Origin: Candidatus Aminicenantota bacterium | Lineage (GTDB): Bacteria; Acidobacteriota; Aminicenantia; Aminicenantales; Saccharicenantaceae | Assembly: GCA_026393975.1 (NCBI GenBank) | Contig: JAPKZD010000002.1 | Location: forward strand, 1-57,510 | Length of the DNA: 57,510 bases | Reading direction: 5' to 3' | Part shown: piece by piece, positions 34,582 through 43,050 of the stretch | Layout: each line of letters opens with the position of its first letter | Numbering within the stretch: position 1 is the first letter of the stretch | Made by a program: the position numbers and the translations under genes | The notes under the pieces: model-generated | Databases searched by the model: none | Told to the model about the DNA's origin: nothing | What the model saw: only the letters and a program-made list of their open reading frames with translations

Positions 34582-34606
34582 CGGAAATCCTTTAATGAGC
34601 GAGAGC

Positions 34607-35539
34607 TTACAGCTTCGTCTCCTCGACGGTCTTCTGGACGACGCCGACCGTTTTCTGGAGCATGGCCTTCTCTTCGTCGTTGAGCTTGATCTCGAAGATC
34701 TTCTCCATGCCCTTGGCGCCGACGAGGCAGGGCACGCCGATGAACAGGCCATAAACGCCGTATTCCCCTTCGCAGAGGGCGGCGCAGGGGAGGACGCGGC
34801 GCTTGTCCTTGAGATAGGACTCGGCGATGATGATGGCGCTCCAAGCCGGGCTGAAGAACGCCGACCCCTTGCCGAAGAGCTTGACGATCTCGGTCCCGGC
34901 TTCGCGGGTCCGGGTGGCCAGCTTGTCGATCTGTTCCCTGGTGGCGATCTCCATGAGGGGCACGCCGCCGACCGTGGTCAGCCGGGGCAGAGGCACCATG
35001 TCGGGTCCGTGGCCGCCGAGGACCGTCCCGGCGACGTCGGACACGGACACGCCGAGCTCCATGGCTACGAAGGCGCGCCAGCGGGCCGTGTCGAGCGTCC
35101 CGGCCATGCCGATGACCTGGTGCTTGGGGAAGCCGGTGAGCTTCCAGAACGCGTAGACCATGGCGTCGAGGGGGTTGGTGACGATGATGCAGAGGGCCTT
35201 GGGGGCGTTCTGCTTGACGCCTTCGGCCACCAGCTTGATGATGCCCAGGTTGACGGCCAGCAAGTCCTCGCGGGTCATGCCGGCCTGGCGGGGTTTCCCC
35301 GCCGTGATGATGACGACGTCGGCGCCGGCGATGTCCTTGTAGTCCGATGTGCCGGTGATCGTGGCGTCGTAGTTGCCGTGGGGGGCCATCTCCATGAGGT
35401 CGAGGGCCTTGCCCTTGGCCGGATTCTCGAGTTCGGGGATGTCGAGGATGACGATGTCTCCGAGCTCTTTTTGGGCCGCGAGCATGGCCAGGATCTGGCC
35501 GATCTGCCCGCCGCCGATGAGGGCGATTTTCTTGCGCAT
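34607..35539 (-). CDS. mdh: Malate dehydrogenase, 310 aa
   Basis: An NAD-dependent LDH-like malate dehydrogenase of the TCA cycle. The dinucleotide-binding motif is IALIGGGQIGQILAMLA. Substrate specificity is indicated by the Arg of the mobile loop (AGKPRQAGMTREDLL), which distinguishes malate from lactate enzymes. The active-site Asp/His pair lies in GTLDTARWRAF and LGGHGPDMVP. Length matches the MDH type 3 group. It follows icd after 29 bp on the same strand and is closed by a strong terminator, so icd-mdh is one operon. Confidence 0.96.
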   Translation of the reverse strand: MRKKIALIGGGQIGQILAMLAAQKELGDIVILDIPELENPAKGKALDLMEMAPHGNYDATITGTSDYKDIAGADVVIITAGKPRQAGMTREDLLAVNLGIIKLVAEGVKQNAPKALCIIVTNPLDAMVYAFWKLTGFPKHQVIGMAGTLDTARWRAFVAMELGVSVSDVAGTVLGGHGPDMVPLPRLTTVGGVPLMEIATREQIDKLATRTREAGTEIVKLFGKGSAFFSPAWSAIIIAESYLKDKRRVLPCAALCEGEYGVYGLFIGVPCLVGAKGMEKIFEIKLNDEEKAMLQKTVGVVQKTVEETKL

Positions 35540-35568
35540 GTCAGACTCCTTGGTTATTTAAGCCCGGG

Positions 35569-36768
35569 TCAGGCCTTGACGTAGCCTTCCCAGGCTTGCT
35601 GGAGCTTGGGGTTCTTGACCCAGTCCATGACGTAGTCGGTGAACGCGGCGCCCGTGACGCCCGTCGCCCGGCCGGTGATGAGCATCTTCTTCTCGTACTG
35701 GCCGGTGATGTCGAGGGCCATCTCCAGGTTCTTGCCCTTGTCGGTGTAGCCGATGTGGTTGAGGAGCATGGCCGCGGCCCGGATCATGCTGCAGGGGTCG
35801 GCGTACGGAGCGCGGCCTTCGGTGACCATGCGCGGGGCCGAGCCGTGGATAGCTTCGAACATGGCGTACTGCTTGCCGATGTTGGCGCTGCCGGCCGTGC
35901 CGACGCCGCCCTGGAACTCGGCGGCCTCGTCGGTCAGGATGTCGCCGTAGAGGTTGGGCAGGACCAGGACCTGGAAGTCGCGGCGGCGCTTCTCGTCGAC
36001 GAGTTTTGCCGTCATGATGTCGATGTACCAATCGTCGGTCTCGATGCCGGGGTACTCCTTGGCGATGCGGTAGAAGTTCTCGAGGAAGCGGCCGTCGGTC
36101 GTCTTGATGACGTTGGCCTTGGTGACGCAGGTGACTCGCTTGCGGCCGTTCTTCTTGGCGTTCTCGAAGGCCAGGCGGCAGATGCGGTCGGAGCCGGGGC
36201 CAGTGATGAGCTTGAAGTCGATGGAGATGTCGGCGTCGACGTCGATGCCGCTGGAGCCGAGGGCGTAGAGGTCCTCGGTGTTCTCGCGGAAGAAGATCCA
36301 GTCGATGCCCTGCTTCGGGATGCGGACGGGCCGGACATTGGCGAAGAGGTCGAGCTCTTTCCGAATAGCCACGTTACAGCTCTCGATGTTCGGCCAGGGA
36401 TCGCCCTTGCGCGGCGTCGTCGTGGGGCCCTTGAGGGTGACGGGGTATTTCTTGATCTCGGCCAGGACATCGGCCGGGATGGCGCAGCCGTGGGCGGCGC
36501 GGTTCTCGATGGTCAGGCCTTCGATGTCGGTGATGGTGATCTTGCCGGCCTTGACTTCGTCCTGGAGCAGGAACTCGAGGACGCGCTTCGACTGGGCGGC
36601 GATGGTGACGCCGATGCCGTCGCCGGCCAGGATGCCGATCTTGAGCGGCGAAATCTTGGTGTAATCGATCCAGCCGGGAGAGGCCTTGACCTTCTCCATC
36701 CGTTTCATCTGCGCTTCGAGGAGCTTGCCGAAATGCTCCTTGGCTCTGTCGATGGCGGCATTGTCCAT
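35569..36768 (-). CDS. icd: Isocitrate dehydrogenase, 399 aa
   Basis: A member of the isocitrate/isopropylmalate dehydrogenase family. Recognised parts are ILAGDGIGVTIAAQSKRVLE, the phosphate-type loop KGPTTTPRKG, NVRPVRIPKQGIDWIFFREN, the catalytic Lys region VTKANVIKTTDG, the metal-binding DILTDEAAEFQGGVG, and the cofactor-binding EAIHGSAPRM. Neighbours acnB, mdh and sucCD make isocitrate the likely substrate rather than isopropylmalate. ATG 36768 is preceded by GGAGG ten bases upstream. Cofactor preference (NAD or NADP) cannot be settled by eye. Confidence 0.88.
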   Translation of the reverse strand: MDNAAIDRAKEHFGKLLEAQMKRMEKVKASPGWIDYTKISPLKIGILAGDGIGVTIAAQSKRVLEFLLQDEVKAGKITITDIEGLTIENRAAHGCAIPADVLAEIKKYPVTLKGPTTTPRKGDPWPNIESCNVAIRKELDLFANVRPVRIPKQGIDWIFFRENTEDLYALGSSGIDVDADISIDFKLITGPGSDRICRLAFENAKKNGRKRVTCVTKANVIKTTDGRFLENFYRIAKEYPGIETDDWYIDIMTAKLVDEKRRRDFQVLVLPNLYGDILTDEAAEFQGGVGTAGSANIGKQYAMFEAIHGSAPRMVTEGRAPYADPCSMIRAAAMLLNHIGYTDKGKNLEMALDITGQYEKKMLITGRATGVTGAAFTDYVMDWVKNPKLQQAWEGYVKA

Positions 36769-36822
36769 GCTGTGAATCCCTCCGTTATGAGTTGAAAATT
36801 AAGACAAAAAAACAGGAAAGAA

Positions 36823-36851
36823 ATTCTAGCCTTTTTCGCCGCAAAAAGCAA
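36823..36851 (-). promoter_or_regulatory. icd-mdh promoter
   Basis: On the minus strand TTGCTT (36851-36846), 17 bp, TAGAAT (36828-36823). The leader is about 47 nt and includes seven consecutive Ts. Confidence 0.55.
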
Positions 36852-36870
36852 CTGGAATCTCGCCGCAATG

Positions 36871-36962
36871 CCCCCAGTGGCCTCGGGCATCGTCTTCGTT
36901 CGCTGCGGTGATTTTTTACGTCGTCATGGGCCTTCTCTTGCCCATGACGGCTAAATCACCGC
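36871..36962. repeat. Nested palindrome containing dispersed repeat copy 2
   Basis: Bases 36871-36912 are the reverse-complement partner of 11600-11645. They run into a nested foldback: outer arms GCGGTGATTT (36905-36914) and AAATCACCGC (36953-36962), inner arms CGTCATGGGC (36922-36931) and GCCCATGACG (36940-36949). Further out, ATCGTC on the left faces GACGACGCC on the right, so the whole unit looks like two inverted half-copies of the repeat. Confidence 0.7.
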
Positions 36963-37021
36963 TTTATGCTTCCTCCGACGACGCCCTCGGCCGACTTTGG
37001 GCATCGCTCCCACCGCCTATT

Positions 37022-37050
37022 TTGACAATACCGGCGCAAAACCGATAAAG
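37022..37050 (+). promoter_or_regulatory. acnB promoter
   Basis: A perfect TTGACA (37022-37027) with GATAAA / ATAAAG 16-17 bp downstream. The leader of about 30 nt contains GAGGAGAG before ATG 37086. Confidence 0.5.
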
Positions 37051-37085
37051 TAGGGTGCGCCAAATCGCATGCGAGGAGAGATGCC

Positions 37086-39629
37086 ATGTTGGATTCCTAT
37101 TTCGAGCAGGAAAAAGAACGCGCAAAAATCGGCCTGCCGCCTCTGCCCTTGACGCCGGCGGAAGTCGAAGAAGTCTGCCGGAACCTCGAGAAGCCCGACC
37201 CGGGTCAGGCCGCCCTTCTCCACGGCCTCCTCGAGAACCGGGTCTCGCCGGGGGTCGATCCCTCGGCCAAGGTCAAGGCCGCCTGGCTGGCCTCGGTGGC
37301 CAAGGGAAAGGTCAAGTCGCCGGCCGTTTCGCGCGACGACGCCGTCCGGATGCTGGGGACGATGCTCGGCGGCTACAACGTCGAGCCCCTGGTCGAGGCG
37401 CTCTCCGACAATGTCATCGCCCCGGCCGCCGCTGAAGCCCTGAAGAGAATCGTCCTCGTCTACGGCCGCCTCGAGACGATCATCGAGCTCGCCGGGACGA
37501 ACCCCTGGGCCAAGGCCGTTCTGGAATCCTGGGCGAAAGGGGAGTGGTTCCTGTCCCGGCCGGAATTCCCGGATAAGCTCATCCTCAAGGTCTTCAAGGT
37601 CGACAGCGAGATCAACACGGACGACTTCTCCCCGGCCGGCCACGCGCCGACCCGGCCCGATATCCCCCTTCACGCCCAGTCGATGGGCCAGACCCGCTTC
37701 CCCGGCGGGAACGACGTCATCAAGAAGTTCCGCGGCGAGGGCCACCGGGTGGCCTTCGTTGGCGACGTCGTCGGCACGGGGTCGAGCCGCAAGTCGGCCT
37801 GCAACTCGCTCATGTGGCACATCGGCGAGGACATCCCCTTCATCCCCAACAAGAGGCGCGCCGGCGTCGTCATCGGGGGCCTGATCGCCCCCATCTTCTT
37901 CAACACGACCGAGGACTCCGGCGGTCTGCCGCTCATGGCCGACGTGACCAGGATGAAGACGGGGGACTTCATAACCCTCGACTTCAAGGCCGGCGTCATC
38001 CTCGGCGTGGGCGGCGAAGAGATCTCGAAGCTCGAGACGAAACCCCCCACCCTCAAGGACGAGTTCCGGGCCGGCGGCCGCCTGACGCTCATCATCGGCC
38101 GCCAGCTCACGGCCAAGGCCCGCAAGGCGCTCGGCCTGGGCGAAGCGGAGTTCTTCCCCTCCGTCGAGAATCCCAAGCCCAAGCCGAAGCAAGGCTACAC
38201 GCTGGCCCAGAAGATCGTTGGCCGGGCCTGCGGCGTCGAGGGCGTGCTTCCCGGCACGGCCTGCGAGCCGCACATGACCACGGTCGGCTCGCAGGACACG
38301 ACCGGGCCCATGACCGCCGACGAGCTCAAGGAGCTGGCCTGCCTCGAATTCCAGGCCGACCTCTTCATGCAGTCGTTCTGCCACACGGCCGCCTATCCGA
38401 AGCCGACCGACGCCAAGATGCATAAGACGCTCCCTCCGTTCATGATCGCCCGCAAGGGCGTCTCCCTCAAGCCCGGCGACGGGGTCATCCATTCCTGGCT
38501 GAACCGGCTCGTCCTGCCCGACACCGTGGGCACGGGCGGCGACTCCCACACGCGTTTCCCCATCGGCATCAGCTTCCCGGCCGGCTCGGGCCTCGTCGCC
38601 TTCGCCGGTGCGCTCGGCTTCATGCCTCTCGACATGCCGGAATCCGTCCTTGTCAGGTTTACGGGGAAACTGAACCCGGGGATCACCCTGCGCGACGCCG
38701 TCAACGCCATCCCGTACTTCGCCGCCAAGAAAGGACTGCTGACCGTCGAAAAGAAGAACAAGAAGAACGTCTTCAACGGCTGCGTCCTGGAAATGGAGGG
38801 ACTCGAGGACCTGACCGTGGACCAAGCCTACGAGCTGACCGACGCCTCGGCGGAGCGGTCGGCCGCGGCCGCCGTGATCTCCCTCAAGGAGGCGCGCGTC
38901 GCCGAATACGTCAAGAGCGACATCGCCCTCATGGAGAAGATGATCGAGGAGGGCTACGAGAGCGCCGACACGCTCCGCAAGAGGATCGCCGCCTGCCGCG
39001 AATGGCTGAAAAATCCCGTCCTCCTCAAGAGGGATGCGCACGCCGAATATAAGGCCGTTCTCGAGATCGACCTGGCGGCTATCACGGAGCCCCTGGTTGC
39101 CTGCCCCAACGACCCCGACGACGTCAGGCCGCTTTCGGCCATCGCCGGCGACCCGGTCCAGGAGGTCTTCATCGGATCGTGCATGACCAACATCGGGCAG
39201 TTCCGCGCCGCTGGCCGTATCCTCGACAAAGCGGGCGTTCCCCCGGCCAGGGTCTGGATCACGCCGCCGACCAAGATGGACGCCGCCCAGCTCATGAGGG
39301 AAGGGTATTACGCCATCTTCGCCGCTCTCGGCGGCCGGATCGAGATGCCCGGCTGTTCGCTGTGCATGGGCAACCAGGCCCGGGTCGGCGCCGGGACGAC
39401 CGTCTTCGCCACCTCGACCCGGAATTTCGACCATAGGCTGGGTGATAATACCCGCGTTTATCTGGGATCGGCGGAGCTTGCGGCCCTGACCGCCCTTAAG
39501 GGTAAGATCCCCACGGTCGATGAGTACATGGCCGTCATGAGAGAAAAAGTCCTGCCCAAGGCCGAAGAGATCTACCGCACCCTTGAATTCCACAAGATGG
39601 GCGACTTCAGCCTGGGGTATGTCCGATGA
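37086..39629 (+). CDS. acnB: Aconitate hydratase B, 847 aa
   Basis: An iron-sulfur enzyme that converts citrate to isocitrate. The AcnB-type order is visible: an N-terminal HEAT-like domain (about 1-160), then the swivel domain (VDSEINTDDFSPAGHAPTRP, GDVVGTGSSRKSACNS), then domains 1-3. The three cluster cysteines are expected in GTACEPHMTT / SCMTNIGQF and MPGCSLCMGNQARV. Substrate residues include SQDTTGPMT and GGDSHTRFP. Length is close to E. coli AcnB (865 aa). The ribosome-binding site is GAGGAGAG. The stop overlaps the next ATG by four bases, coupling it to an SDR enzyme. Confidence 0.96.
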   Translation: MLDSYFEQEKERAKIGLPPLPLTPAEVEEVCRNLEKPDPGQAALLHGLLENRVSPGVDPSAKVKAAWLASVAKGKVKSPAVSRDDAVRMLGTMLGGYNVEPLVEALSDNVIAPAAAEALKRIVLVYGRLETIIELAGTNPWAKAVLESWAKGEWFLSRPEFPDKLILKVFKVDSEINTDDFSPAGHAPTRPDIPLHAQSMGQTRFPGGNDVIKKFRGEGHRVAFVGDVVGTGSSRKSACNSLMWHIGEDIPFIPNKRRAGVVIGGLIAPIFFNTTEDSGGLPLMADVTRMKTGDFITLDFKAGVILGVGGEEISKLETKPPTLKDEFRAGGRLTLIIGRQLTAKARKALGLGEAEFFPSVENPKPKPKQGYTLAQKIVGRACGVEGVLPGTACEPHMTTVGSQDTTGPMTADELKELACLEFQADLFMQSFCHTAAYPKPTDAKMHKTLPPFMIARKGVSLKPGDGVIHSWLNRLVLPDTVGTGGDSHTRFPIGISFPAGSGLVAFAGALGFMPLDMPESVLVRFTGKLNPGITLRDAVNAIPYFAAKKGLLTVEKKNKKNVFNGCVLEMEGLEDLTVDQAYELTDASAERSAAAAVISLKEARVAEYVKSDIALMEKMIEEGYESADTLRKRIAACREWLKNPVLLKRDAHAEYKAVLEIDLAAITEPLVACPNDPDDVRPLSAIAGDPVQEVFIGSCMTNIGQFRAAGRILDKAGVPPARVWITPPTKMDAAQLMREGYYAIFAALGGRIEMPGCSLCMGNQARVGAGTTVFATSTRNFDHRLGDNTRVYLGSAELAALTALKGKIPTVDEYMAVMREKVLPKAEEIYRTLEFHKMGDFSLGYVR

Positions 39630-40387
39630 TCCGGCTCGACGGCCGCAAGGTTCTGGTGACAGGCGGATCGCGGGGGATCGGACGGGCGACGGCGCTTCTC
39701 TTCGCCGAAGCGGGCGCCGACGTCGCTTTGAACTATGTCAGCAACCAAAAGGCGGCCGAGGAAGTATTAAAAAGCGTGGAAAAGCTCGGCCGCCGATGTC
39801 TCGTCTATAAGGCGGACATGTCCGCCCGTTCCGACGTCGAGCGGATGGTCGGGGACGTCCTGGCCAAGTGGGGGGAGCTCGACACCCTGGTCAACAACGC
39901 CGGGGTCTGGACCTACCTCGAGATGGGCCGGATGGACGATGCCGTCTATCGGGAAACGATCGGCATCAACGTGGACGGGGTCTTCTACGCCACGAACGCC
40001 GTCGTCCCGGCCATGAAGGAGCACGGGCGGGGCTGGATCATCAACGTCACCTCCACGGCCGGCGTCAGGGGAGAGGCGTTCCATTCCCACTACGCGGCGA
40101 GCAAGGGGGCCCTCCATGCCTTGACTAAGTCCTTGGCCGTGGAACTCGCCCCATTCGGCATCCGGGTCAACGCCGTGGCCCCGGGCTGGGTGGACACGGA
40201 CATGAGCGCGCCCTCCTTCAGCGAGCCCGGCTTCAAGGAAAAGGTCCGTCAGACCATCCCCTTGAGGCGGATCCCCCCGGCGGAAGACATCGCCGGCCCG
40301 ATCCTGTTCCTGGCCTCGGACCTGGCCCGGCACGTCACCGGGGAGATCCTCGACGTCAACGGCGGGTCGGTCCTCTGCGGCGGGTAA
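39626..40387 (+). CDS. SDR-family oxidoreductase, FabG-like, 253 aa
   Basis: A classical short-chain dehydrogenase/reductase. The cofactor motif is TGGSRGIGRATAL (about 12-24), followed by the stabilising NNAG (in LVNNAGVW), the catalytic Ser of INVTSTAG and the catalytic YxxxK (YAASK). The ending GEILDVNGGSVLCGG is typical of FabG and its relatives. Substrate is uncertain: 3-oxoacyl-ACP reduction is one possibility, but there are no fatty-acid genes nearby and the gene is translationally coupled to acnB (ATGA). Confidence 0.9.
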   Translation: MIRLDGRKVLVTGGSRGIGRATALLFAEAGADVALNYVSNQKAAEEVLKSVEKLGRRCLVYKADMSARSDVERMVGDVLAKWGELDTLVNNAGVWTYLEMGRMDDAVYRETIGINVDGVFYATNAVVPAMKEHGRGWIINVTSTAGVRGEAFHSHYAASKGALHALTKSLAVELAPFGIRVNAVAPGWVDTDMSAPSFSEPGFKEKVRQTIPLRRIPPAEDIAGPILFLASDLARHVTGEILDVNGGSVLCGG

Positions 40388-40439
40388 CCGCTTGCCCTGA
40401 GGGGGGATATCCTTCCTGACGGCATTTGGGTAAAAAGGC

Positions 40440-40469
40440 TTGACACTTTTTGAGCTTATGTGGTAAAAA
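40440..40469 (+). promoter_or_regulatory. Promoter of the M23 peptidase gene
   Basis: A perfect TTGACA (40440-40445) is followed after 18 bp by TAAAAA (40464-40469), a weak -10. The leader before ATG 40481 would be very short. Confidence 0.4.
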
Positions 40470-40480
40470 AGACTTAGACA

Positions 40481-41395
40481 ATGGCCAAAAAGCACCTGTC
40501 TGTCATTATCGTTCCGCACACGAAGACCAGCACAAAAACGCTGTGTTTTTCCCAGCGGGCCCTGAAAATGCTGGCCGTTGGCGGAGTGGTCCTTGGCTTG
40601 GCCCTCGCGGCCGTGCTCGTCGATTACGTCCGCATGAACATCATCCGCGGGAAATACAAAGCCCTCAAGGCGGAGACGGCTGAACAGAAGACGACGATCG
40701 CCAACTACGAGAAATCCATCGGTGAGCTCCAGGCGACCATTTCGCACTTCGAAAGCTACACCAAGAAGCTCAACGTCATGGCCGGGCTGAAGTCGCCCGA
40801 CATCCTGGCTGCCCCGGCCGGGATCGGCGGCGGCGACCCGGGGAAGGACGAGGAACCCGAGGCCGAACAGGCGCCCGCCCCGAGCGGCCCCCAGGCGCTT
40901 TCCGCAGGGGCGATCCAGAACCTGAGCCAGAAGGCCCTGAGCATCGAGAGCAACCTCAACAGCCTGCTCAATTTCTTCGAGAGCGATAGCCTCCGCCTGG
41001 CTTCGACACCGTCCATCGTGCCGGCCGTGGGCTGGCTGAGCTCCGTTTTCGGCCATAGGAACGACCCCTTCACCGGGGCGTGGACGATGCACTACGGGGT
41101 CGACATCTCGACCAACGTCGGCAACCCCATCGTGGCCACGGCCGACGGCATCGTCATCCAGGTCCAGACGGACAAGTATCTGGGGAAGAGCGTCACCATC
41201 AGCCACGGCAACGGCTTCACGACCGTCTACGGCCACATGAGTAATTTCGCCGTCCGGGCGGGTCAGAAAGTGAAGAGGCGCGATATCATCGGCTACATCG
41301 GCCAGACGGGCAAAGCCGCCGGTCCCCACGTCCACTACGAAGTCTGGCGGGACGGCAAGCGCGTCGATCCCAGGTCCTATCTCCTCGAAGAATAG
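40481..41395 (+). CDS. Membrane-anchored M23 (LytM-type) peptidase, 304 aa
   Basis: An N-terminal cytoplasmic tail of about 28 residues, one membrane segment (about 30-50, MLAVGGVVLGLALAAVLVDY), a coiled-coil (about 55-95, LKAETAEQKTTIANYEKSIG), a Pro/Ala-rich linker and a C-terminal M23 domain. Zinc ligands are in HYGVDIS (HxxxD) and HVHYEV (HxH); the active-site His is in TVYGHMSNFA. All ligands are present, so it may be an active endopeptidase or an EnvC-like activator. It stands alone, convergent with fmt. Confidence 0.88.
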   Translation: MAKKHLSVIIVPHTKTSTKTLCFSQRALKMLAVGGVVLGLALAAVLVDYVRMNIIRGKYKALKAETAEQKTTIANYEKSIGELQATISHFESYTKKLNVMAGLKSPDILAAPAGIGGGDPGKDEEPEAEQAPAPSGPQALSAGAIQNLSQKALSIESNLNSLLNFFESDSLRLASTPSIVPAVGWLSSVFGHRNDPFTGAWTMHYGVDISTNVGNPIVATADGIVIQVQTDKYLGKSVTISHGNGFTTVYGHMSNFAVRAGQKVKRRDIIGYIGQTGKAAGPHVHYEVWRDGKRVDPRSYLLEE

Positions 41396-41416
41396 GCAGG
41401 CCGCCGGCCCCCCCGT

Positions 41417-42349
41417 TTACTCCATCAAATCTCCGGGATCGATCTTCGTCCCGAGAGAAAACACGTGGGCCGTCATCGGACTCTTGCCTTCCGGCTGGAG
41501 CTCTTCTACAAGGAAAGCCGTGCCGCCGCTGCAGGCGATGCGCAGCCCCTCTTTCCCCACCGAGAGGACCGTGCCCGGCGCAAGCCCAGCGTTCGCCGTT
41601 TCGAGTTTCCTGCCGCGCAAAATGCCGATTCTCCGTCCTTTGAAAAAAGTGTACGCGCCGGGCCGGTCGGCCAGGGCGCGGACCTTCCTGTCCACGGTCA
41701 CGGCGTTCAATTCCCACCTGATCCGTCCGTCCTCTTTCTTGATCTTGGGGGCCAGAGAGGCCAAGCTGTGGTCCTGAGCGATGCGGCTGACGCCGTCGAT
41801 GTGTTCGATCGTCTCGAGGAGGAGTGACGCGCCCAGTCCGGCCAGCCGTTCTTCGAGTTCCCGGGCCGTTTCGCGCGGACCGACGGGAACACGCTTCACG
41901 GCCAGGATGTCGCCCTCGTCCATTCTGTCGTCGAGCTCGATGATGGTCACCCCGGATTCCGCGTCGCCGTTGAGGACGGCCCATTGGACGGGGGCCGCGC
42001 CGCGGTATTTCGGGAGAAGGGAGAAGTGGACGTTAAGTGAGCGGTGCCGGGGGAGGGCATGGATGGCATTGGGGATGATCTGCCCATAGGCGACGACGAC
42101 GTTGATGTCGGGGGCGGCCGCCCGAATACTATCGAGGGCCGGTTCGTCCGTCCGGATCTTCGCCGGCTCGATCACGGAGATTCCCCGTTCGAGAGCGAAG
42201 GCCTTGACGGCCGAAGGCTGGAGCTTCCGGCCGCGGCCCGCGGGCTTGTCGGGCTGGGTGACGACGAGCGCAACGACATGCCCCGCTTCGAGGAGGGCGC
42301 GGAGGGAAGGGAGGGCCGCCGCCGGGCTCCCGAAGAAGACTGTCTTCAT
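41417..42349 (-). CDS. fmt: Methionyl-tRNA formyltransferase, 310 aa
   Basis: Formylates Met on the initiator tRNA using 10-formyl-THF. The catalytic domain shows FFGSPAAALPSLRALLEAGH, VTQPDKPAGRGRKL, AYGQIIPNAIHALPRHRSLN, and the formyl-donor site HFSLLPKYRGAAPVQWA with Asn and His in place. The C-terminal OB-like domain (VRALADRPGAYTFFKGRRI) is complete. ATG 42349 overlaps the def stop by four bases. The def-fmt pairing is common in bacteria. Confidence 0.96.
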   Translation of the reverse strand: MKTVFFGSPAAALPSLRALLEAGHVVALVVTQPDKPAGRGRKLQPSAVKAFALERGISVIEPAKIRTDEPALDSIRAAAPDINVVVAYGQIIPNAIHALPRHRSLNVHFSLLPKYRGAAPVQWAVLNGDAESGVTIIELDDRMDEGDILAVKRVPVGPRETARELEERLAGLGASLLLETIEHIDGVSRIAQDHSLASLAPKIKKEDGRIRWELNAVTVDRKVRALADRPGAYTFFKGRRIGILRGRKLETANAGLAPGTVLSVGKEGLRIACSGGTAFLVEELQPEGKSPMTAHVFSLGTKIDPGDLME

Positions 42350-42861
42350 GCTTTCTTGCCGGCCGCCGCTGTTTTTTTTAGTTTTTTCCGGATGAGCTTC
42401 CGTTTCAGGGGAGAGAGCTTTTCGACGAAGAGGATCCCGTCGAGATGGTCGATTTCGTGGCACAGGACACGGGTCAGCAGGTCTTCGGCGTCGACCTCGA
42501 CCGTCTGTCCCTCGAGGTCGAGGCCGCTGACGGTCACCCGGTAGGGCCGGGCGACTTTTTCGCGGATGTCCGGGACCGACAGGCAGCCTTCCTCGCAGAT
42601 GACCTCGCCCTCTTTCCCGAGGACCGTCGGGTTGACCAGGACGATGAGGTCGTCCTTGTTCTCGCCGACCGAGAGGTCGACGACGATGAGCCGCTTGCTG
42701 ACGCCGACCTGAGGCGCGGCCAGCCCGATGCCCGGCGCGGCGTGGAGGGTTTCGACCATGTCCCCGGCGAGGCGGACGATGTCCGCGTCGACACGCTCGA
42801 CGGGCTCCGCCTTCTTGACGAGCATCGGATGCCCGATAATAAGAATTTCGCGCAGAGCCAT
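42346..42861 (-). CDS. def: Peptide deformylase, 171 aa
   Basis: Removes the N-formyl group from nascent proteins. All three motifs are present: GIGLAAPQVG (about 44-53), EEGCLSVP with the metal-ligand Cys (about 90-97) and HEIDHLDG with the two His ligands and catalytic Glu (about 135-142). A Lys/Ala-rich tail closes the protein. ATG 42861 has AAGGAAACC upstream. First gene of the def-fmt operon. Confidence 0.97.
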   Translation of the reverse strand: MALREILIIGHPMLVKKAEPVERVDADIVRLAGDMVETLHAAPGIGLAAPQVGVSKRLIVVDLSVGENKDDLIVLVNPTVLGKEGEVICEEGCLSVPDIREKVARPYRVTVSGLDLEGQTVEVDAEDLLTRVLCHEIDHLDGILFVEKLSPLKRKLIRKKLKKTAAAGKKA

Positions 42862-42879
42862 GGTTTCCTTTCCGCCTTC

Positions 42880-42909
42880 ATTTTACCTGAAAATGGTCCG
42901 TGCTGGCAA
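42880..42909 (-). promoter_or_regulatory. def-fmt promoter
   Basis: On the minus strand TTGCCA (42909-42904), 18 bp, TAAAAT (42885-42880). The leader is about 12 nt and consists mostly of the ribosome-binding site. Confidence 0.55.
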
Positions 42910-43050
42910 AATCCATGTCGCGCAGGGGTGTTCTGTAGGGAGGTCGAGCGAAATCAACCGCAGCGGAAACGGGTGGCATTATGTAGCCACAAGTGGCAAC
43001 CCGAACGACAATGAGTGGACCCCTGCCTGCTTTCCCCTCGGCCTCCTTGC

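Larger units (their letters stand above)
36769..37085. other. Divergent icd-acnB intergenic region
   Basis: This 317-bp gap holds no gene. From left to right it contains the icd leader with its T-rich tract and promoter, the dispersed repeat and nested palindrome (36871-36962), a second CGACGACGCCCTCGG half-repeat, and the acnB promoter. Confidence 0.75.

Noticed and set aside
42955-42985. Third copy of the 11.6/36.9 kb repeat between def and the OPT gene
   Set aside because: AATCAACCGCAGCGGAAACG resembles the core but needs two insertions within 20 bases; too weak without more copies.
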